Notes: generated by a model from the sequence alone, not told the origin. DNA of 64,000 nucleotides from Adenophora triphylla var. japonica (GCA_022495995.1 JAFEMH010002450.1:124001-188000); one strand, 5' to 3'; positions 1-11,566 are shown, counted from the stretch's first letter. Numbers and translations: made by a program.

Positions 1-63
1 TCGCTTTCACTTCTTTCTTTCACAATTTTTACTAACACTTTATTGTCGCTTTTTACCTTGCAG

Positions 64-753
64 GTCAGCAGCACCATCTTAGGTCTTGACAAGAAATGCA
101 TTGAGCTTGAGTCTCATCTGGAGGAATCCCTTACTCAGGTGGAAACTCTTAACACTGATAGAGAAAACTTAAAGAAGAGGGTATCCAGGCGGGATGGAAC
201 TATCAAGGACCTAAGAACCCAGAAGGCAAAAGCTGATGCAGATATGCAGGCCGAGATAGCTGCGAGAAATCAATTTCGAGAAGAGTCGGAGAAAAAATGA
301 TAAGATGCTGAGGACAAGCTGCTAAGGATTGCCGTGGAGAATGAACGACTTCGGAATGAAAGCTTTGTACAAGCTAACCAAGTCACTAAGCTCAAGAACG
401 ATCTTGCCTAGGCCTAGAAGAAGGTTGAGTCCGAATCAATGGACTTGTACGACAATGCTATCCTTTATACTTTGAGGGATGTTGCCGATGATGCTGAGGA
501 AATTCCCGCTATCACTCCTGCCCATTTAGCTAAATGGGGCTCCGAGAATCTCTTTAGTGACCATTGCCGCAAGGGACATAGCCTTGTTCCTTACGATGAT
601 GAAGAACTTGCCTAGCTTGTGAAGGAAGATGCTATCTTCGACAAGGCTCCCTGGACTGTTCCTGCCATCCACGCCAACAATATTATTCCCGAATGGATTG
701 ACCTGTCGCAGAAAAACAAGGATTCTTTGAATGCTACCTATGCCGGCAATTGA
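64..753 (+). pseudogene. Antisense gene of Tat-1, coiled-coil C-terminal exon with five stops
   Basis: An exon begins after a pyrimidine-rich tract and CAG acceptor at 61-63. It can be read in one frame to TGA at 751. The product is a Lys/Glu-rich coiled coil (first 80 residues), then a segment with a YDNAIL motif and a GHSLVPY motif. Tat-2 has the corresponding YDAIV and GHSLVPY segments at 45400-45620, so the two genes are homologous. Five in-frame stops interrupt it (TGA and TAA at 298-303, two TAG near 409-417, one TAG near 613), with no frameshift. Every stop could arise from a single C-to-T change (the TAA also by G-to-T). It runs opposite to gag. Its biochemical role is unknown. Confidence 0.75.
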
Positions 754-1590
754 TCTTCTTATCTTGTGATTGTAATTTGACATGAACAATTTTTAACTTT
801 TTGGTGGGCCTTCGTGTGAGTAAACAATTTGTAACATATTTGCCGCTTTGTTGCGGCATTTTATTTGGGGCCTGCGTGCCTGTAAAAAATTTATCCTTGC
901 TTTCTTTCTATGCTTCTAATTTTTAACTTCTGATTCTCGCACTCCTCTTTTCTTGTCATACTTTGTTTGAGAATATCTCAAAAAATACTTTCCTTCATTT
1001 TATTTCCATACACCCCTTACTCCCCCCAAAAAATGAGACTGTCTTTAGGCAGTCTTATTAATGGTTTCATGGGGTCATGCGACAATTTTTCTTGTTTAAT
1101 ATTTTTGACTTGTCGTTACTTAATTAATGTCTCAAGTGACTAGCGACATCTTCTAGCCGTATTTTAACTTGTCCATAATTTTGATAAAATGCCTCAATTA
1201 ACTCGTCACATAAATCCAGGTCACTACTTTTATTTGTCTCCTTTGGATGTCGCGGTTTGCGATTTAACTTTGACTTAATTCTCGCCTTTATGAATGGTTT
1301 CTTTCTTTGAAATTTCTATTTTGCTTTATTACTCTGCCTTGGATATTTCCTCTTTTATGTTGCTGTTTGCGACTTTACTTATAGACTGACTCACATGATA
1401 TTACTTTGCTTCTGTAACTATCTTTTGCATGTCGCCTGTTTTGCTTTTCGATAATTTTGACTTTTGCTTTGATAGTTTATCAAAGATTCATTTTACACAC
1501 TTTATCTCTATATACATACTACTCCCTTCAAAAGAGTGAGGCTTGTCTTTAGGCAGCCTTACTCCTTAACTATGCTTCTCGCCATCTAGC
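754..1590. other. Non-coding interior of Tat-1
   Basis: AT- and T-rich DNA without a supported gene. A short motif containing GTCTTTAGGCAG occurs near 1041 and again near 1546, about 500 bp apart, with similar flanks. This suggests an old partial duplication. Confidence 0.5.
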
Positions 1591-1619
1591 TTTACTTAGA
1601 TTTGTGGCGACTTCTTCTC

Positions 1620-2010
1620 CTTGTACGTCAAGGCCAAACTTCATTTGATGCAAACCGCATCAAAACCCGCCTGAAACAAACCGCATCTAGGCCAAAATTT
1701 CTTTGACCTTAACCGCTTGCTCATAACCGCCTAAAACAAACCGCGTCAAGGTCAATACTTCAATTTGACCCTAACCGCTTGCTCAAAATCGCCTGCGGCA
1801 AACCGCATCAAGGTCAATACTTCAATTTGACCGTAATCGCTTGCTCATAACCGCCTGCGGCAAATCGCACTTGATACAAACCACATCTAATAAAAATCGC
1901 AGTTGATGCAAACCTCATCAACTACAAACTCCCATTTGATGCAAACCGCATCCGATGCAAACCGAAGTTGATGCAAACTGCATCAACTACAAACCGCCAT
2001 TGCACCAAAT
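1620..2010. repeat. Degenerate repeats built on AAACCGCATC / AACCGCTTGCTC
   Basis: A roughly 70-bp unit (AACCGCTTGCTC, CCGCCT..., CCGCATCAAGGTC, AATACTTCAATTTGACC) recurs at about 1700-1870. It is followed by shorter AAACCGCATC-type repeats to about 2005. It lies between the antisense gene and protease of Tat-1. Confidence 0.7.
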
Positions 2011-2074
2011 CTGGCGCCTTAGATCCCTTGGCCAAGCTTTTCTTGTTCCAACCTTGTTCAACTTTTTGCCTGAC

Positions 2075-2205
2075 ACCTTTAAGCCAGGTCTTTTCTGTGC
2101 CTGTTAAAAATCCAGGACTTTCATGTGCCTGACCTTATGCTAGGACTTTCCTGTGCCTGACCTTATGCCAGGACTTTTTTATGCCTGACCTTATGCCAGG
2201 ACTTT
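2075..2205. repeat. ~34-bp tandem repeat (GCCTGACCTTATGCCAGGAC)
   Basis: About four copies of a unit containing GCCTGACCTTATGCCAGGAC followed by TTT(T/C). It adjoins the 39/40-bp array. Confidence 0.75.
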
Positions 2206-2565
2206 TCTTTGGCGGCAACCTTCCTTTATCATCATTTTCAAGCGGCAACCTTCACTTGCCTACTTGGCGGAAATCTTCACTTGCTTCCATCTTCAAGCTT
2301 TACTTGGCGGCAATCTTCACTTGCCTCCATCTTCAAGCTTTACTTGGCGGAAATCTTCATGGCCACCATCTTCAAGCTTTACTTGGCGGCAATCTTCACT
2401 TGCCTCCATCTTAAAGCTTTACTTGGCGACAATCTTCATGGCCCCCATCTTCAAGATTTACTTGGCGGCAATCTTCATGGCTGCCATCTTCAAGCTTTAC
2501 TTGGCGGCAATCTTCATGGCCACCATCTTCAAGCTTTACTTGGCGGCAATCTTCATGGCCGCCAT
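2203..2565. repeat. 39/40-bp tandem array (ACTTGGCGGCAATCTTCA)
   Basis: About eight units of TTGGCGGCAATCTTCA plus TGGCCACCATCTTCAAGCTT. Two variants alternate: a 40-bp form with CACTTGCCTCC and a 39-bp form with CATGGCCACC. The periodicity near a multiple of three leaves several frames open, which explains the overlapping leucine-rich ORFs here. It occupies the same place relative to the antisense gene as the 31-bp array of Tat-2. Confidence 0.9.
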
Positions 2566-2589
2566 ATTCTCATCAATCCTTCACTCTTG

Positions 2590-2880
2590 ACGTCCTCACG
2601 TGCTCGATTGGCTCCTCTCGTGTACTCGATCATCAATACATTGATCCATGAAACATAAAATTAACTTTGTTATAATTTAACAAGTATGGACGAATATGAT
2701 ACAGGCATGTCGCTAGAAAATTCCCGTAAACTTTTCAATAATATGCCATGATACATCATTCTAGACCAGCAAATTTTACATAACTTTCCCCCTATATGCG
2801 ACAACCATAATGTTCAAGTTACAAGAAAGGTTATATAACTTTTGCTATCTAGCATGTGACAATCAAAATAGCTGAATCAT
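2590..2880. other. Unassigned segment between tandem array and protease of Tat-1
   Basis: AT-rich sequence with no recognisable coding or RNA gene. It occupies the position where RT, RNase H and integrase would be in a complete element. Confidence 0.4.
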
Positions 2881-2977
2881 GAACATAAGAGACAACTTCA
2901 CTGATAAGACCGCTTCAGATGATCCGCACTCCATGCGCTCTTCAGCTCATCTCGCCGGCGACTTTCTGATCAGTCAC

Positions 2978-3559
2978 CTACACTCTCGCTTCCCTCACTT
3001 CCTCAATTTCAATCTCTACACTCTCTGGAACTTCACTTGCCGCAGCGACTATCATAGCCGTATTATTCATCATACTTTTAGTCACTTCCCAATCAACTTC
3101 ATCTTCCACTGCCTCGACCACATTAATCCTCAACTGGCGAGATGTCGACTTTGTCGTCAATGAACTTATGCTTGCCGCCTTGGCCTTTTGCATTTCTTTC
3201 TTCTTTCTCATCATCGTGATTACCTCGCTTTTCAAACATCCAATGCCGTTTGGGGTTGGGTATTTTACCCTCTAGTGCGGGATGGACACCACCATTTCAA
3301 AACTCTGCATAAATGGGATCCCTATTATTGCATTGTAAGGGGAAACCAAGTCAATCACCATAAACTCCACATTCTCAGTTCTCGCCAACCTTCCTTCTCC
3401 CACTTTGACTTCCAATACCATGGTTCCCTTCACCTTAATGGTATGATTGGTAAAACCTTCCAAAAATCCCTTATAAGGCACCAAGTTTGCCTCTGTATAT
3501 CTCATCCTCTTAAAAGCTTCATAATACAAAATGTTCATGCTGGCTCCAAAATCCACCAA
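2978..3559 (-). pseudogene. Tat-1 protease and start of the downstream linker
   Basis: A retropepsin-like domain on the minus strand (3559-3272) shows VDFGASMNIL at its start, then a GFTNH segment and the AIIGIPF flap-like region near the end. The Tat-2 protease (50863-50462) has the same order: VDTGA, GFTNH, AILGIP. Here the active-site D-T/S-G is D-F-G, so the catalytic triplet is altered. A stop separates it from gag (3566) and another follows it. Charged sequence from 3235 to 2978 reads like the spacer normally found before RT, but no RT follows. Confidence 0.75.
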
Positions 3560-3565
3560 TACTCT

Positions 3566-4437
3566 CTACACAATGTTGTTTCCTGGATAAATTGTGATCA
3601 CCACAGGCTGGCTTCCATGACTCTTCGTAACTGCCACTTCTCGCCTGGAAAAGCTGATCACCCTATCCTCACTTGCGGCATACTCTGGGACATTGAAGCT
3701 GTGCGAAAATGTCATAATCTGGCTATTAAGCTGAGCCACACTGGGGAGAGGATCCTGAATAACATCAACCAAATATCTCTCAGCTCTCGCCTCTTCATCT
3801 CGCCCCACATTCTGCTCCAGAAACTCCTTCAACTCGCCCCTATCAATCTTCGTCTGAATCACCCTCCTCAAATTATAACAGTCTTCCATCAAATGCCCCT
3901 TATCTTGGTGATACTCGCAAAAGCTATTCTGATCTCTAGCTCCTATCGTTCCTTCCTTTATAGGATAAGCCGGCAGCAAGTTCACTCTCTTCAGGATCTC
4001 GCTGATACTGGTATTCAATCTATCATACTTAACAATCTTTTGCAGACCACGGCCTCCACCACGGCCACCATTTCCTCTAGTTTGACCTCCGCCACGGCCA
4101 CCTCTATCTCCCCTTTTTTTGTCCTTCACATACTCAATTCTCTCCTTAACATTCTTTTTTGCCGCAGAAGTTTTCGCAGGTGTCACTGTCACATCATCAT
4201 TATCTCCTCCACAATATCCCCGAACTCTCTCATACAGCTCTCCCGCCGTTTCTGGAAACCTCATGCCCAACTCCCGTTTGAAATGTCCTGGCAACAAACT
4301 TGCATTGTATAACATAATGATGTTGCTCTGTTCAATGTCTGAAATCTGGTTGGCTACTTTCATGAACCTTTCAGTGTAACTCTCAATTCCTTCACCAGCC
4401 TTCTACCTGATTCGGAATAACTCTTGCTTCCGAACAG
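3566..4437 (-). pseudogene. Tat-1 gag, C-terminal part
   Basis: The minus-strand reading continues gag from the Copia-1 insertion point. Residues include a helical capsid-like portion (YNASLLPGHF, RFPETAGELYERV), an Arg/Gly-rich stretch (RGGRGGG) and a zinc-knuckle-like CEYHQDKGHLMEDC. Gag packages the element RNA in cytoplasmic particles. The other part lies at 29926-31065. The long plus-strand ORF over this region (3188-4312) is a shadow. Confidence 0.8.
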
Positions 4438-4442
4438 GCTGC

Positions 4443-4472
4443 TGTTGGTGTAATGCCCTAGGCTATAGTTAT
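4443..4472 (+). repeat. Copia-1 5' LTR, first 30 bp
   Basis: Identical in type to the start of the 3' LTR at 28291. Gypsy-1 follows at 4473, and the LTR resumes at 14041 after the duplicated GTTAT. Confidence 0.95.
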
Positions 4473-6961
4473 TGTGACGACCCCGATATTAGGCACTATT
4501 TAATTATTTGTTAAGTACGTGGGGTTCGGGTAGAAATATTTCATTTGGTGCATTTTATGATTTTATTTGATTTATGCGACTATTTATATGTTTGTTTAAA
4601 TTTAGTAAGTTAGATTGGCATTAACTAACTTATGTGAAATTGGGATGAAAATGAATTAAAAAGAATGTTTTAGGGTCTAAAGGGAATAATAATGAAAGTT
4701 TCTTATGAATTAATAATAAAGATAAATTTATTAAAATGCTTATTAATGCTAAAATGTTTAGTGGTGAACAAGGATAGTTAGAATTTTAATTACAACTTAT
4801 TAAGTGGATGAGGAGCTTCTATGTAAAATGAATTAATTGGAATTAGTAAAATAAGGAAAGCCTTCTCATTTGCTTTCATTTGCTAAGATTAGTCATCAGC
4901 TCCTCCTCAAAGCAAAATCCATGGAGAAAAACTTATAAACCCTAGGTTTTCATTAGAAAAATTCTCTAGCCTTCAATACTTCTCTGTTTTCAAAACCAAG
5001 GGCGGATTCGAGTTCCAGGCAGCGAGGGGATCGTTTATAGCTACCCAAATAATTATTTTATTTTACATCATTCAGGTAAGTTATTATGAATTCTTGTTAA
5101 AACTTGTAAATTCTTTGATATTGTTGTTATTGATGTTAATAAACAAGTTTTTATTTAAAAAGGAACACTTTTGGAGTGGTAAGAATGGTGGGAAATGGAG
5201 AAATTGAGATGGCCATGAAATGGGTGTTGTGATAGTGAGTAAATGGGTCATTGTTCATGTTTAGGGTTCATGATTTGGAAGTAAATCATTGCATGGAAGT
5301 TTTGGTACCAAGTTGGTACCAATATGAGGTTTAATGGGTTGAATTAGTTTAGAAGATGTATGAATTGGTTTGGGTTTGGTATTGGTTATTATTTGGTACT
5401 GTTTTGAGTCACTTAAAACAGAGTAAAAATTGGTGTTTATCATTTCGGTGCAATTGCTGAAGTAGTGTAAATTTTGTACTGAATTCTGAACAGGGGGCAC
5501 AAGTCGTGCCCCTGAGCACGACTTGGGCACGAGTCGTCCCCTGGGAATTGAACCAAGTCGTGACCTGAAGGGACGCCAGAATCTGTGAGGGGTGTAAAGG
5601 GGCACGAGTCGTGCCCTACTCTGCAGGAATTGAAGTTGTTTCCAAGGCATGAAAACCTAATCAAAAATGAACCAACTTGAACACTCTTTAACTTAGATCA
5701 AAGTAGAACCTTTTAGCTACATAATGATACTTTAGTTGATCAAAATGGAATAGTAGAAGTACTTGTAATATTGTCGCGAACTTGTTGCGTAGCATTGATT
5801 TATACCTAGCCAAAGTAACTTCAACTTGGTAAATAGTATGTGGACCTTTATAGAAGTTATATATTATTGTATATGATCTATGTAGGAATAGTTTGTGATA
5901 CTTTCCTACTTCAATTGAGTTCATATGCATTGGCATTATTGTACATAGTGCATGAAATAAATGTTGCACTCTAGTATGGATTAAACATGAGTATTGTTGT
6001 ACCATGTTGATATACTTTCATCCCTTTTTGTGGATTTCATTTCAAGTAACTTATATGTGCTTGAATTGTGGTTAATCAGCTGACGTTTAGGGGTATAACG
6101 GAATACGATCAATTATGGAAAGTGTGACCTAATGTGATCGGATTACATTATACCTGTGACTGTCCCCGTCTGTGGCCACAAATTGGGGTTATAGCATCTG
6201 TATTGAGCCAAAAGCCTTACAGAGTTGCTACTATCTTATATGGTTCCCTGAAAACGGGTCTTATAAGATGTGAATATGCCTAAGCAGTTCACAAGAGAGG
6301 AGTTATTATAATAGCTCTCTCCGTTATTTGTTATTGGTTGTGATGTGAAGGTATCCTCCAATATGATACGACTTATTGGTCAGATGGGGAAAAGGTAAAC
6401 AAAGGTAACGGAATGTGTTTACGGCTTTTCCAATGTGATTATATGCACCTTATATGTGTTGCATTTACTTGGCATATTGATGCATGCATAATAACTTATT
6501 GAGATTTATTCTCACCCTTCTCCCTTTAATGTTTTAGATTGACCTGAGACAGGAGGACCAGGGCAGTGAGGCCGGTACGGAGTTTGTGCTTGATTTTGGT
6601 TTGTCGGGTATGTTGTTGGTTAGATGGTTTGTATTTTGGGTTGTTACTCCTTTGTTGGAGTTTGTTAATAAAACAAGTTATGTAAATTTGTAAGTTATGA
6701 CTTAACCTTTTGTAAATAAGTTAACTAAGTAAGTAGTATTCCAAATAGAGGTAGATGGAGCTCTTTTAAAGGTTTGTAAATAAGTTTGAGTTTAAAGTTA
6801 GTTCATGTTTTATTTTCCCCTTTCCTCCAAAATGGAGATGACCCAAGTTAGAATTGGATGTTAGATGTTAAAGTTAGTTTCATTTCAATTTAAGTTAAAA
6901 AGTTTTCAAAATTTACAGGTTTTAATTAAGTGTTTGGACTCTCCTGGTCGGGGAGCCCACA
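4473..6961 (+). repeat. Gypsy-1 5' LTR (2489 bp)
   Basis: Starts TGTGACGACCCC and ends GGGAGCCCACA. It is nearly identical to 11525-14035. It contains a cluster of the near-palindrome GCACGAGTCGTGC at about 5491-5616. Confidence 0.95.
5491..5620. repeat. GCACGA(G/C)TCGTGC near-palindrome cluster in Gypsy-1 5' LTR
   Basis: Several copies or half-copies of a 6-bp inverted repeat around one base (GCACGA-N-TCGTGC). The 3' LTR version (about 12548-12690) has one more full copy. Confidence 0.85.
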
Positions 6962-6963
6962 GT

Positions 6964-6976
6964 TGGTATCAGAGCC
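6964..6976 (+). other. Gypsy-1 primer-binding site
   Basis: TGGTATCAGAGCC two bases after the LTR, the usual plant site complementary to initiator-Met tRNA. Confidence 0.9.
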
Positions 6977-7062
6977 TCGTCTAGAGGTCAAGGGTAGATG
7001 TCTAGTTTAAGGGGGAGTGTGTGATAACTGATGCCGAGTGTTTGATGTAGGTGTTAGTTATA

Positions 7063-7734
7063 ATGGATGGAAATGAAGATGATCAACATAGAGCTCAAGG
7101 GAATGTTGGTAATGAAGGTGGTAATGGTAATCCGAACATCGAGATGATGGACATGTTCAGAACCTTTTTACAGAATATGGCTAACCAAGGAAGAGCTCAA
7201 CAACAGCCTGAAGGGAGGCAAGGGCACGGACTTGAGAAATTTGTGAAGATGAATCCTCCTAGTTTCAATGGTGATCCTGATCCGGTGAAGGCGGAAAGGT
7301 GGTTAGAATCAATGAATAAAATCTTTGCGGCGATGGAGAGCCCGGACGACGAAAAGGTTAGATGTGCGGTTTTTAAGTTAGAAGGAGCAGCAGAGCATTG
7401 GTGGAATATTGTTCAAGATAGTTGGGATAGAGATCATACATCGAGGACCTGGGAGAATTTCACTCGTAAGTTTCGAGACCACTTTATTCCAATGGTGACT
7501 AGAGATCGGAAGGAAGTTGAATTCCTTAGATTGGAGCAAGGGACTTTGACGGTAGCTCAGTATTCAGCCAAATTCACGGAGTTTGCTCGTTATTGTCCAC
7601 ACTTGGTACCGGATGAAGAAAGAAGGGTATACAGGTTCGTGAAAGGATTGAGGTTGGAATTCCGTAAACAACTATTGACACATGATTTCAATGACTTCCA
7701 AGCAGCGGTGAATCGAGCATATAGAGGAGCATAA
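7063..7734 (+). pseudogene. Gypsy-1 gag, capsid part (frameshifted at its end)
   Basis: Starts at ATG 7063 (MDGNEDD). It is a Ty3-type gag with FVKMNPPSFNGDPDP, then the W-rich LEGAAEHWW and the FTEFARYCPHLVP region typical of plant chromovirus capsids. It ends in TAA at 7732. The next frame reads on without a stop from before 7733 into the zinc knuckles, so a one-base indel near 7714-7730 has separated capsid from nucleocapsid. The product would coat the element RNA. Confidence 0.88.
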
Positions 7735-9667
7735 GGGCAAGTCGGAAGGCGGAAGTGGAAGCAAACAACGGTTCCAAGGACAAAGCTCGGGGCAGAATAG
7801 AGGGCCAACAAGATTTCCAAATCCGGGAGTAGCAAGAGGCGGAATTGTGGTAACTCCGGTGGTTCGTACTCCTTCAAGACAGTCCGGGACGGTTTGTGGT
7901 TTTTGTAAGAAGCCGGGTCATTCAGAAGAGAGATGCTGGAGCAAATTGGGGAAATGTCTAGAATGTGGGGGAGATGGTCACTTTAGAAGAAACTGTCCCA
8001 AGTTGCGAGGGCAAGCTTCGGGTAGTGGTCAAGGTGGACCACGAGGGGGAATTAAAAGAGATAACGAAGGAAAGCCTAAGGATAAAGTTCAAGGTCGTGT
8101 ATTTGGCTTAGGAAGAGGAGAGGTTGACCCGAACGCTGTCATTAGAGGTATTATTCCTGTCTCAGGAGTTAAGGCCCGCGTCCTTATAGATCCCGGGTCT
8201 TCTCATTCATTTGTTGCGTCTCATTTTGCATTCGCATTGCATAAATTACCTGCTATTATGCCTTATGTGCTTGAGGTGTCGACTCCTATGGGAGAGTGCC
8301 TCACTTCTTCTGTGATATACAATGGTTGTGATGTGGTTATTTGTGGGCACGTGTTGCCAGCGGATTTAGTAGAGTTACAAATCCGGGATTTTGATGTTAT
8401 ACTTGGTATGGATTGGTTAAGTCGTTACCATGCCATGGTTGATTGTCGTAGGAAGAAGGTCTTATTTGATATCCCTAACATGCCTTCTTTTGTGTTTGAT
8501 GCCGACAAGTCTTTGTTTGGTATTCATGTTATTTCTGCTATAAAGGCTAGAAAATTGCTTTCAAAAGGGTGTGCGGGGTATTTAGCTTATGTGGTAGATT
8601 CCAATAAGAAGTCCCCTGAGTTGAAAGATGTTCCCGTAGTAAATGAGTTTGGTGATGTGTTCTCTACCGAGTACTCTATGCCTCCTGATCGTGAGGTAGA
8701 GTTTTGCATTGATTTAGTGCCTGGTACCACACCTATTTCTAAGGCGCCTTATAGAATGGCTCCTGCTGAATTAAAAGAGTTGAAGACTCAGTTGCAAGAG
8801 TTATTAGATAGGGGGTTTATCCGCCCTAGTGTGTCTCCGTGGGGGGCTCCTATTTTATTTGTCCATAAGAAAGATGGTACTCTGAGATTATGTATTGATT
8901 ACCGTCTCTTGAATCAAGCAACTATCAAGAACAAGTATCCTCTCCCGCATATTGATGATCTGTTCGATCAGCTCCAAGGTTCCGTTATTTACTCAAAGCT
9001 TGATTTGAGAAGCGGATACCATCAGTTAAAGATTCGGCCTGATGATATTTCCAAGACAGCTTTCAGAACTAGATATGGTCATTATGAGTTCGTGGTTATG
9101 CCTTTTGGGTTGACTAACGCTCCGGCCGTATTTATGGATATGATGAACCGTATCTTCAAGCCGTACCTTGATAGCTTTTTCGTGGTGTTCATCGATGATA
9201 TTCTAGTCTATTCTAAGTCCCGAGAGGAGCATGAGACTCATTTGAGGATTGTTCTTTCTCTTCTCCGGGAAAAGCAATTGTTTGCCAAGTTTAGTAAGTG
9301 TGAGTTCTGGCTCGAGCAGATATCTTTCTTGGGGCATGTTGTTTCTAGCTCGGGGATATCTGTTGATCCTTCCAAGATTGAAGTCGTTGTCAGTTGGAAG
9401 CAACCTTCAACGGTGACTGAGGTTCGAAGTTTTCTTGGGTTAGCGGGGTACTACCGAAGATTCATTGAGGGGTTTTCTCGTATTGCAACTCCGTTGACTC
9501 GGTTGACTCGGAAGGATGTACCGTTTGTGTGGGATGCCAAGTGTGAATCTAGCTTTGAAGAGTTGAAGAAAAGGTTGACGTCAGCTCCTGTTCTTACACT
9601 CCCAGATGGTTCCGAGAATTTTGTGATATTTAGTGATGCCTCGAAGGAGGGCTTGGGATGTGTGTAG
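7733..9667 (+). pseudogene. Gypsy-1 nucleocapsid, protease, RT and start of RNase H
   Basis: In order: two CCHC knuckles ([14 protein letters not shown] and [14 protein letters not shown], about 7895-7995), retropepsin ([11 protein letters not shown], about 8184), and reverse transcriptase ([15 protein letters not shown], then the catalytic FIDDILVYS near 9190). The RNase H onset follows ([15 protein letters not shown]). The frame closes at TAG 9665-9667, inside RNase H, and continues in frame at 9668, so one nonsense codon cut the polyprotein. The protease triplet is D-P-G instead of D-S/T-G, which would probably impair cleavage. RT has its two Asp residues. Confidence 0.92.
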
Positions 9668-11566
9668 ATGCAAAATGGGAAAGTAGTTGCTTATGCTTCT
9701 CGAAAAGCCGTCACTGGCCAGACTGAGAACTATCCTACTCATGATATGGAGTTAGCTGCGATTATTTTTGCGTTGCACAAGTGGAAGCATTATCTATACG
9801 GAGCGAGATTTGAGATTTTCACGGATCACAAGAGTTTGAAATATTTATTTACACAAAAGGAGTTGAACAATAGACAAAGAAGATGGCTAGAGTTTTTGAA
9901 GGACTTTGATTGCGTGATTTCATATCATCCGGGGAAGGCGAATGTTGTTGCGGATGCGATTAGCTGGAAGGCTTACTTATCAACTTTGAGTTCTCGGGAG
10001 TCAAGGCATGAGTTACTTTTTGCGAATGTCCGAGCCGTTCCAACTTTATATGGAGATTTGATGCAAGCTCAATCACTTGATGCGGAATTAAAGAAAATAT
10101 TGGGACAAGTTCAAGATGGTAAAGCCAGGGATTTTTCTTTGAATAGAGATGGACTTCTTACTTTCCGAGGCCGTATTTGTGTTCCTTCGTCACCGGAGAT
10201 CAAGAGAAGGGTGCTAGAGGAGGGTCATAAGTCTGAGTTCGCCGTTCATCCGGGTAGCACGAAGATGTACCAAGATTTGAAGCGAGGATATTGGTGGAAT
10301 GGGATGAAAAGAGAAATAGCGGATTTTGTATCTAAGTGCCTAACATGTCAACAAGTAAAAGCGGAACATCAAAGACCGGCGGGATTACTTCAACCATTAG
10401 AGATTCCGGAGTGGAAATGGGAAGGGATTTCAATGGATTTTGTAACAGGTTTGCCTCTTACAGTGAAGAAGATGGATGCCATTTGGGTTATAGTGGATCG
10501 ATTGACGAAATCGGCTCACTTTCATCCCGTGTCAACAAAATTTTCGATGGAGAGATTGGCTCAGTTGTATATGAAGGAAATTGTTAGACTCCACGGGGTT
10601 CCAGTTAGTATCGTGTCAAATAGAGACCTGAGGTTCACTTCTAGATTTTGGAGGGCATTGCATGAAGCTTTGGGTTCCAAGTTATGCTTCAGTACGGCGT
10701 TTCATCCTCAGACAGATGGGCAGTCGGAGCACACTATTCAGATTCTAGAGGATATGCTTAGAGCGTGTGTGATGGATTTTCAGTTATCTTGGGAAGATCA
10801 TCTACCTTTAGTGGAGTTTGCTTACAATAACAGTTATCAATCTAGTATCGAGATGGCTCCTTACGAAGCATTGTATGGTAGAAGATGTAGATCTCCTATA
10901 TGTTGGGATGAAGTGGGTGAAGCTAGACTTTGGGGTCCGGATTTGGTTCGGGATTCAACGGAGAAAATCAAAGTAATTCGAGACAGGTTGAAGACGGCAC
11001 AGAGTAGACAGAAGAGCTACGCTGACAACCGAAGACGGGATTTATCTTTCCAAGTTGGTGACTTGGTTTTCTTGAAGATTTCTCCGCGGACCGGGATCAA
11101 AAGGTTTGGGAACAAAGGGAAGTTAGCTCCAAGATTTGTGGGACCATTTGAGATTGTGGAAAAGCTAGGGGAACTAGCTTATCGGTTGGCATTACCTCCA
11201 TCTTTCTCCTTGCTTCATGATGTCTTTCTTGTGTCTATGCTTAGGAAATATTGTCACGATCCTTCTCATATCTTGAGTTCACCTCCCGAGGAGATCCAAG
11301 CCGACATGTCTTATGTAGAAGAGCCTTTGAGAATTTTAGAATTCCAAGTGAAAGAATTGAGAACTAAGAGCATTCTGGTAGTGAAGGTGCTTTGGAGAAA
11401 TCATACAATTGAAGAGGCTACGTGGGAGTTAGAATCGGAGATGAGGGAGAAGTATCCTTCGTTATTTGAGAGTACAAGTAAGTTGCTTAAAATTCGGGGC
11501 GAATTTTCTTTAAGGGGGAGTGAGTGTGACGACCCCGATATTAGGCACTATTTAATTATTTGTTAA
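9668..11566 (+). pseudogene. Gypsy-1 RNase H remainder, integrase and chromodomain
   Basis: Continues in frame after the TAG. It has RNase H ([18 protein letters not shown]), an integrase HHCC finger (HPGSTKMY to CLTCQQVK, about 10245-10350), and the catalytic core with MDFVTGLP and [10 protein letters not shown]-terminal chromodomain-like segment follows ([16 protein letters not shown], near 11385-11435). At the second catalytic position the sequence is VSNRD where the family has an Asp, so the DDE triad is broken. Chromodomains direct such elements to heterochromatin. The frame ends just inside the 3' LTR. Confidence 0.92.
11511..11522 (+). other. Gypsy-1 polypurine tract
   Basis: TAAGGGGGAGTG immediately before the 3' LTR. 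It primes plus-strand synthesis in this class. Confidence 0.85.

Noticed and set aside
526..789. 87-codon minus-strand ORF
   Set aside because: Antisense shadow of the decayed Tat-1 antisense gene, whose plus-strand reading matches Tat-2.
2181..2658. Overlapping leucine-rich ORFs (up to 149 codons)
   Set aside because: They arise from the 39/40-bp tandem array, whose length near a multiple of three keeps frames open. No start context or family resemblance.
3188..4312. 374-codon plus-strand ORF
   Set aside because: It lies exactly antisense to Tat-1 gag and protease, which show recognisable domains. Its composition (His/Ser/Leu-rich, no motif) is that of a shadow frame.
5261..5650. ORFs with repeated RARLVP-type words in Gypsy-1 LTR, and the copy at 12316-12738
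   Set aside because: They are translations of the palindrome cluster in both LTRs. LTRs of this class are not coding.
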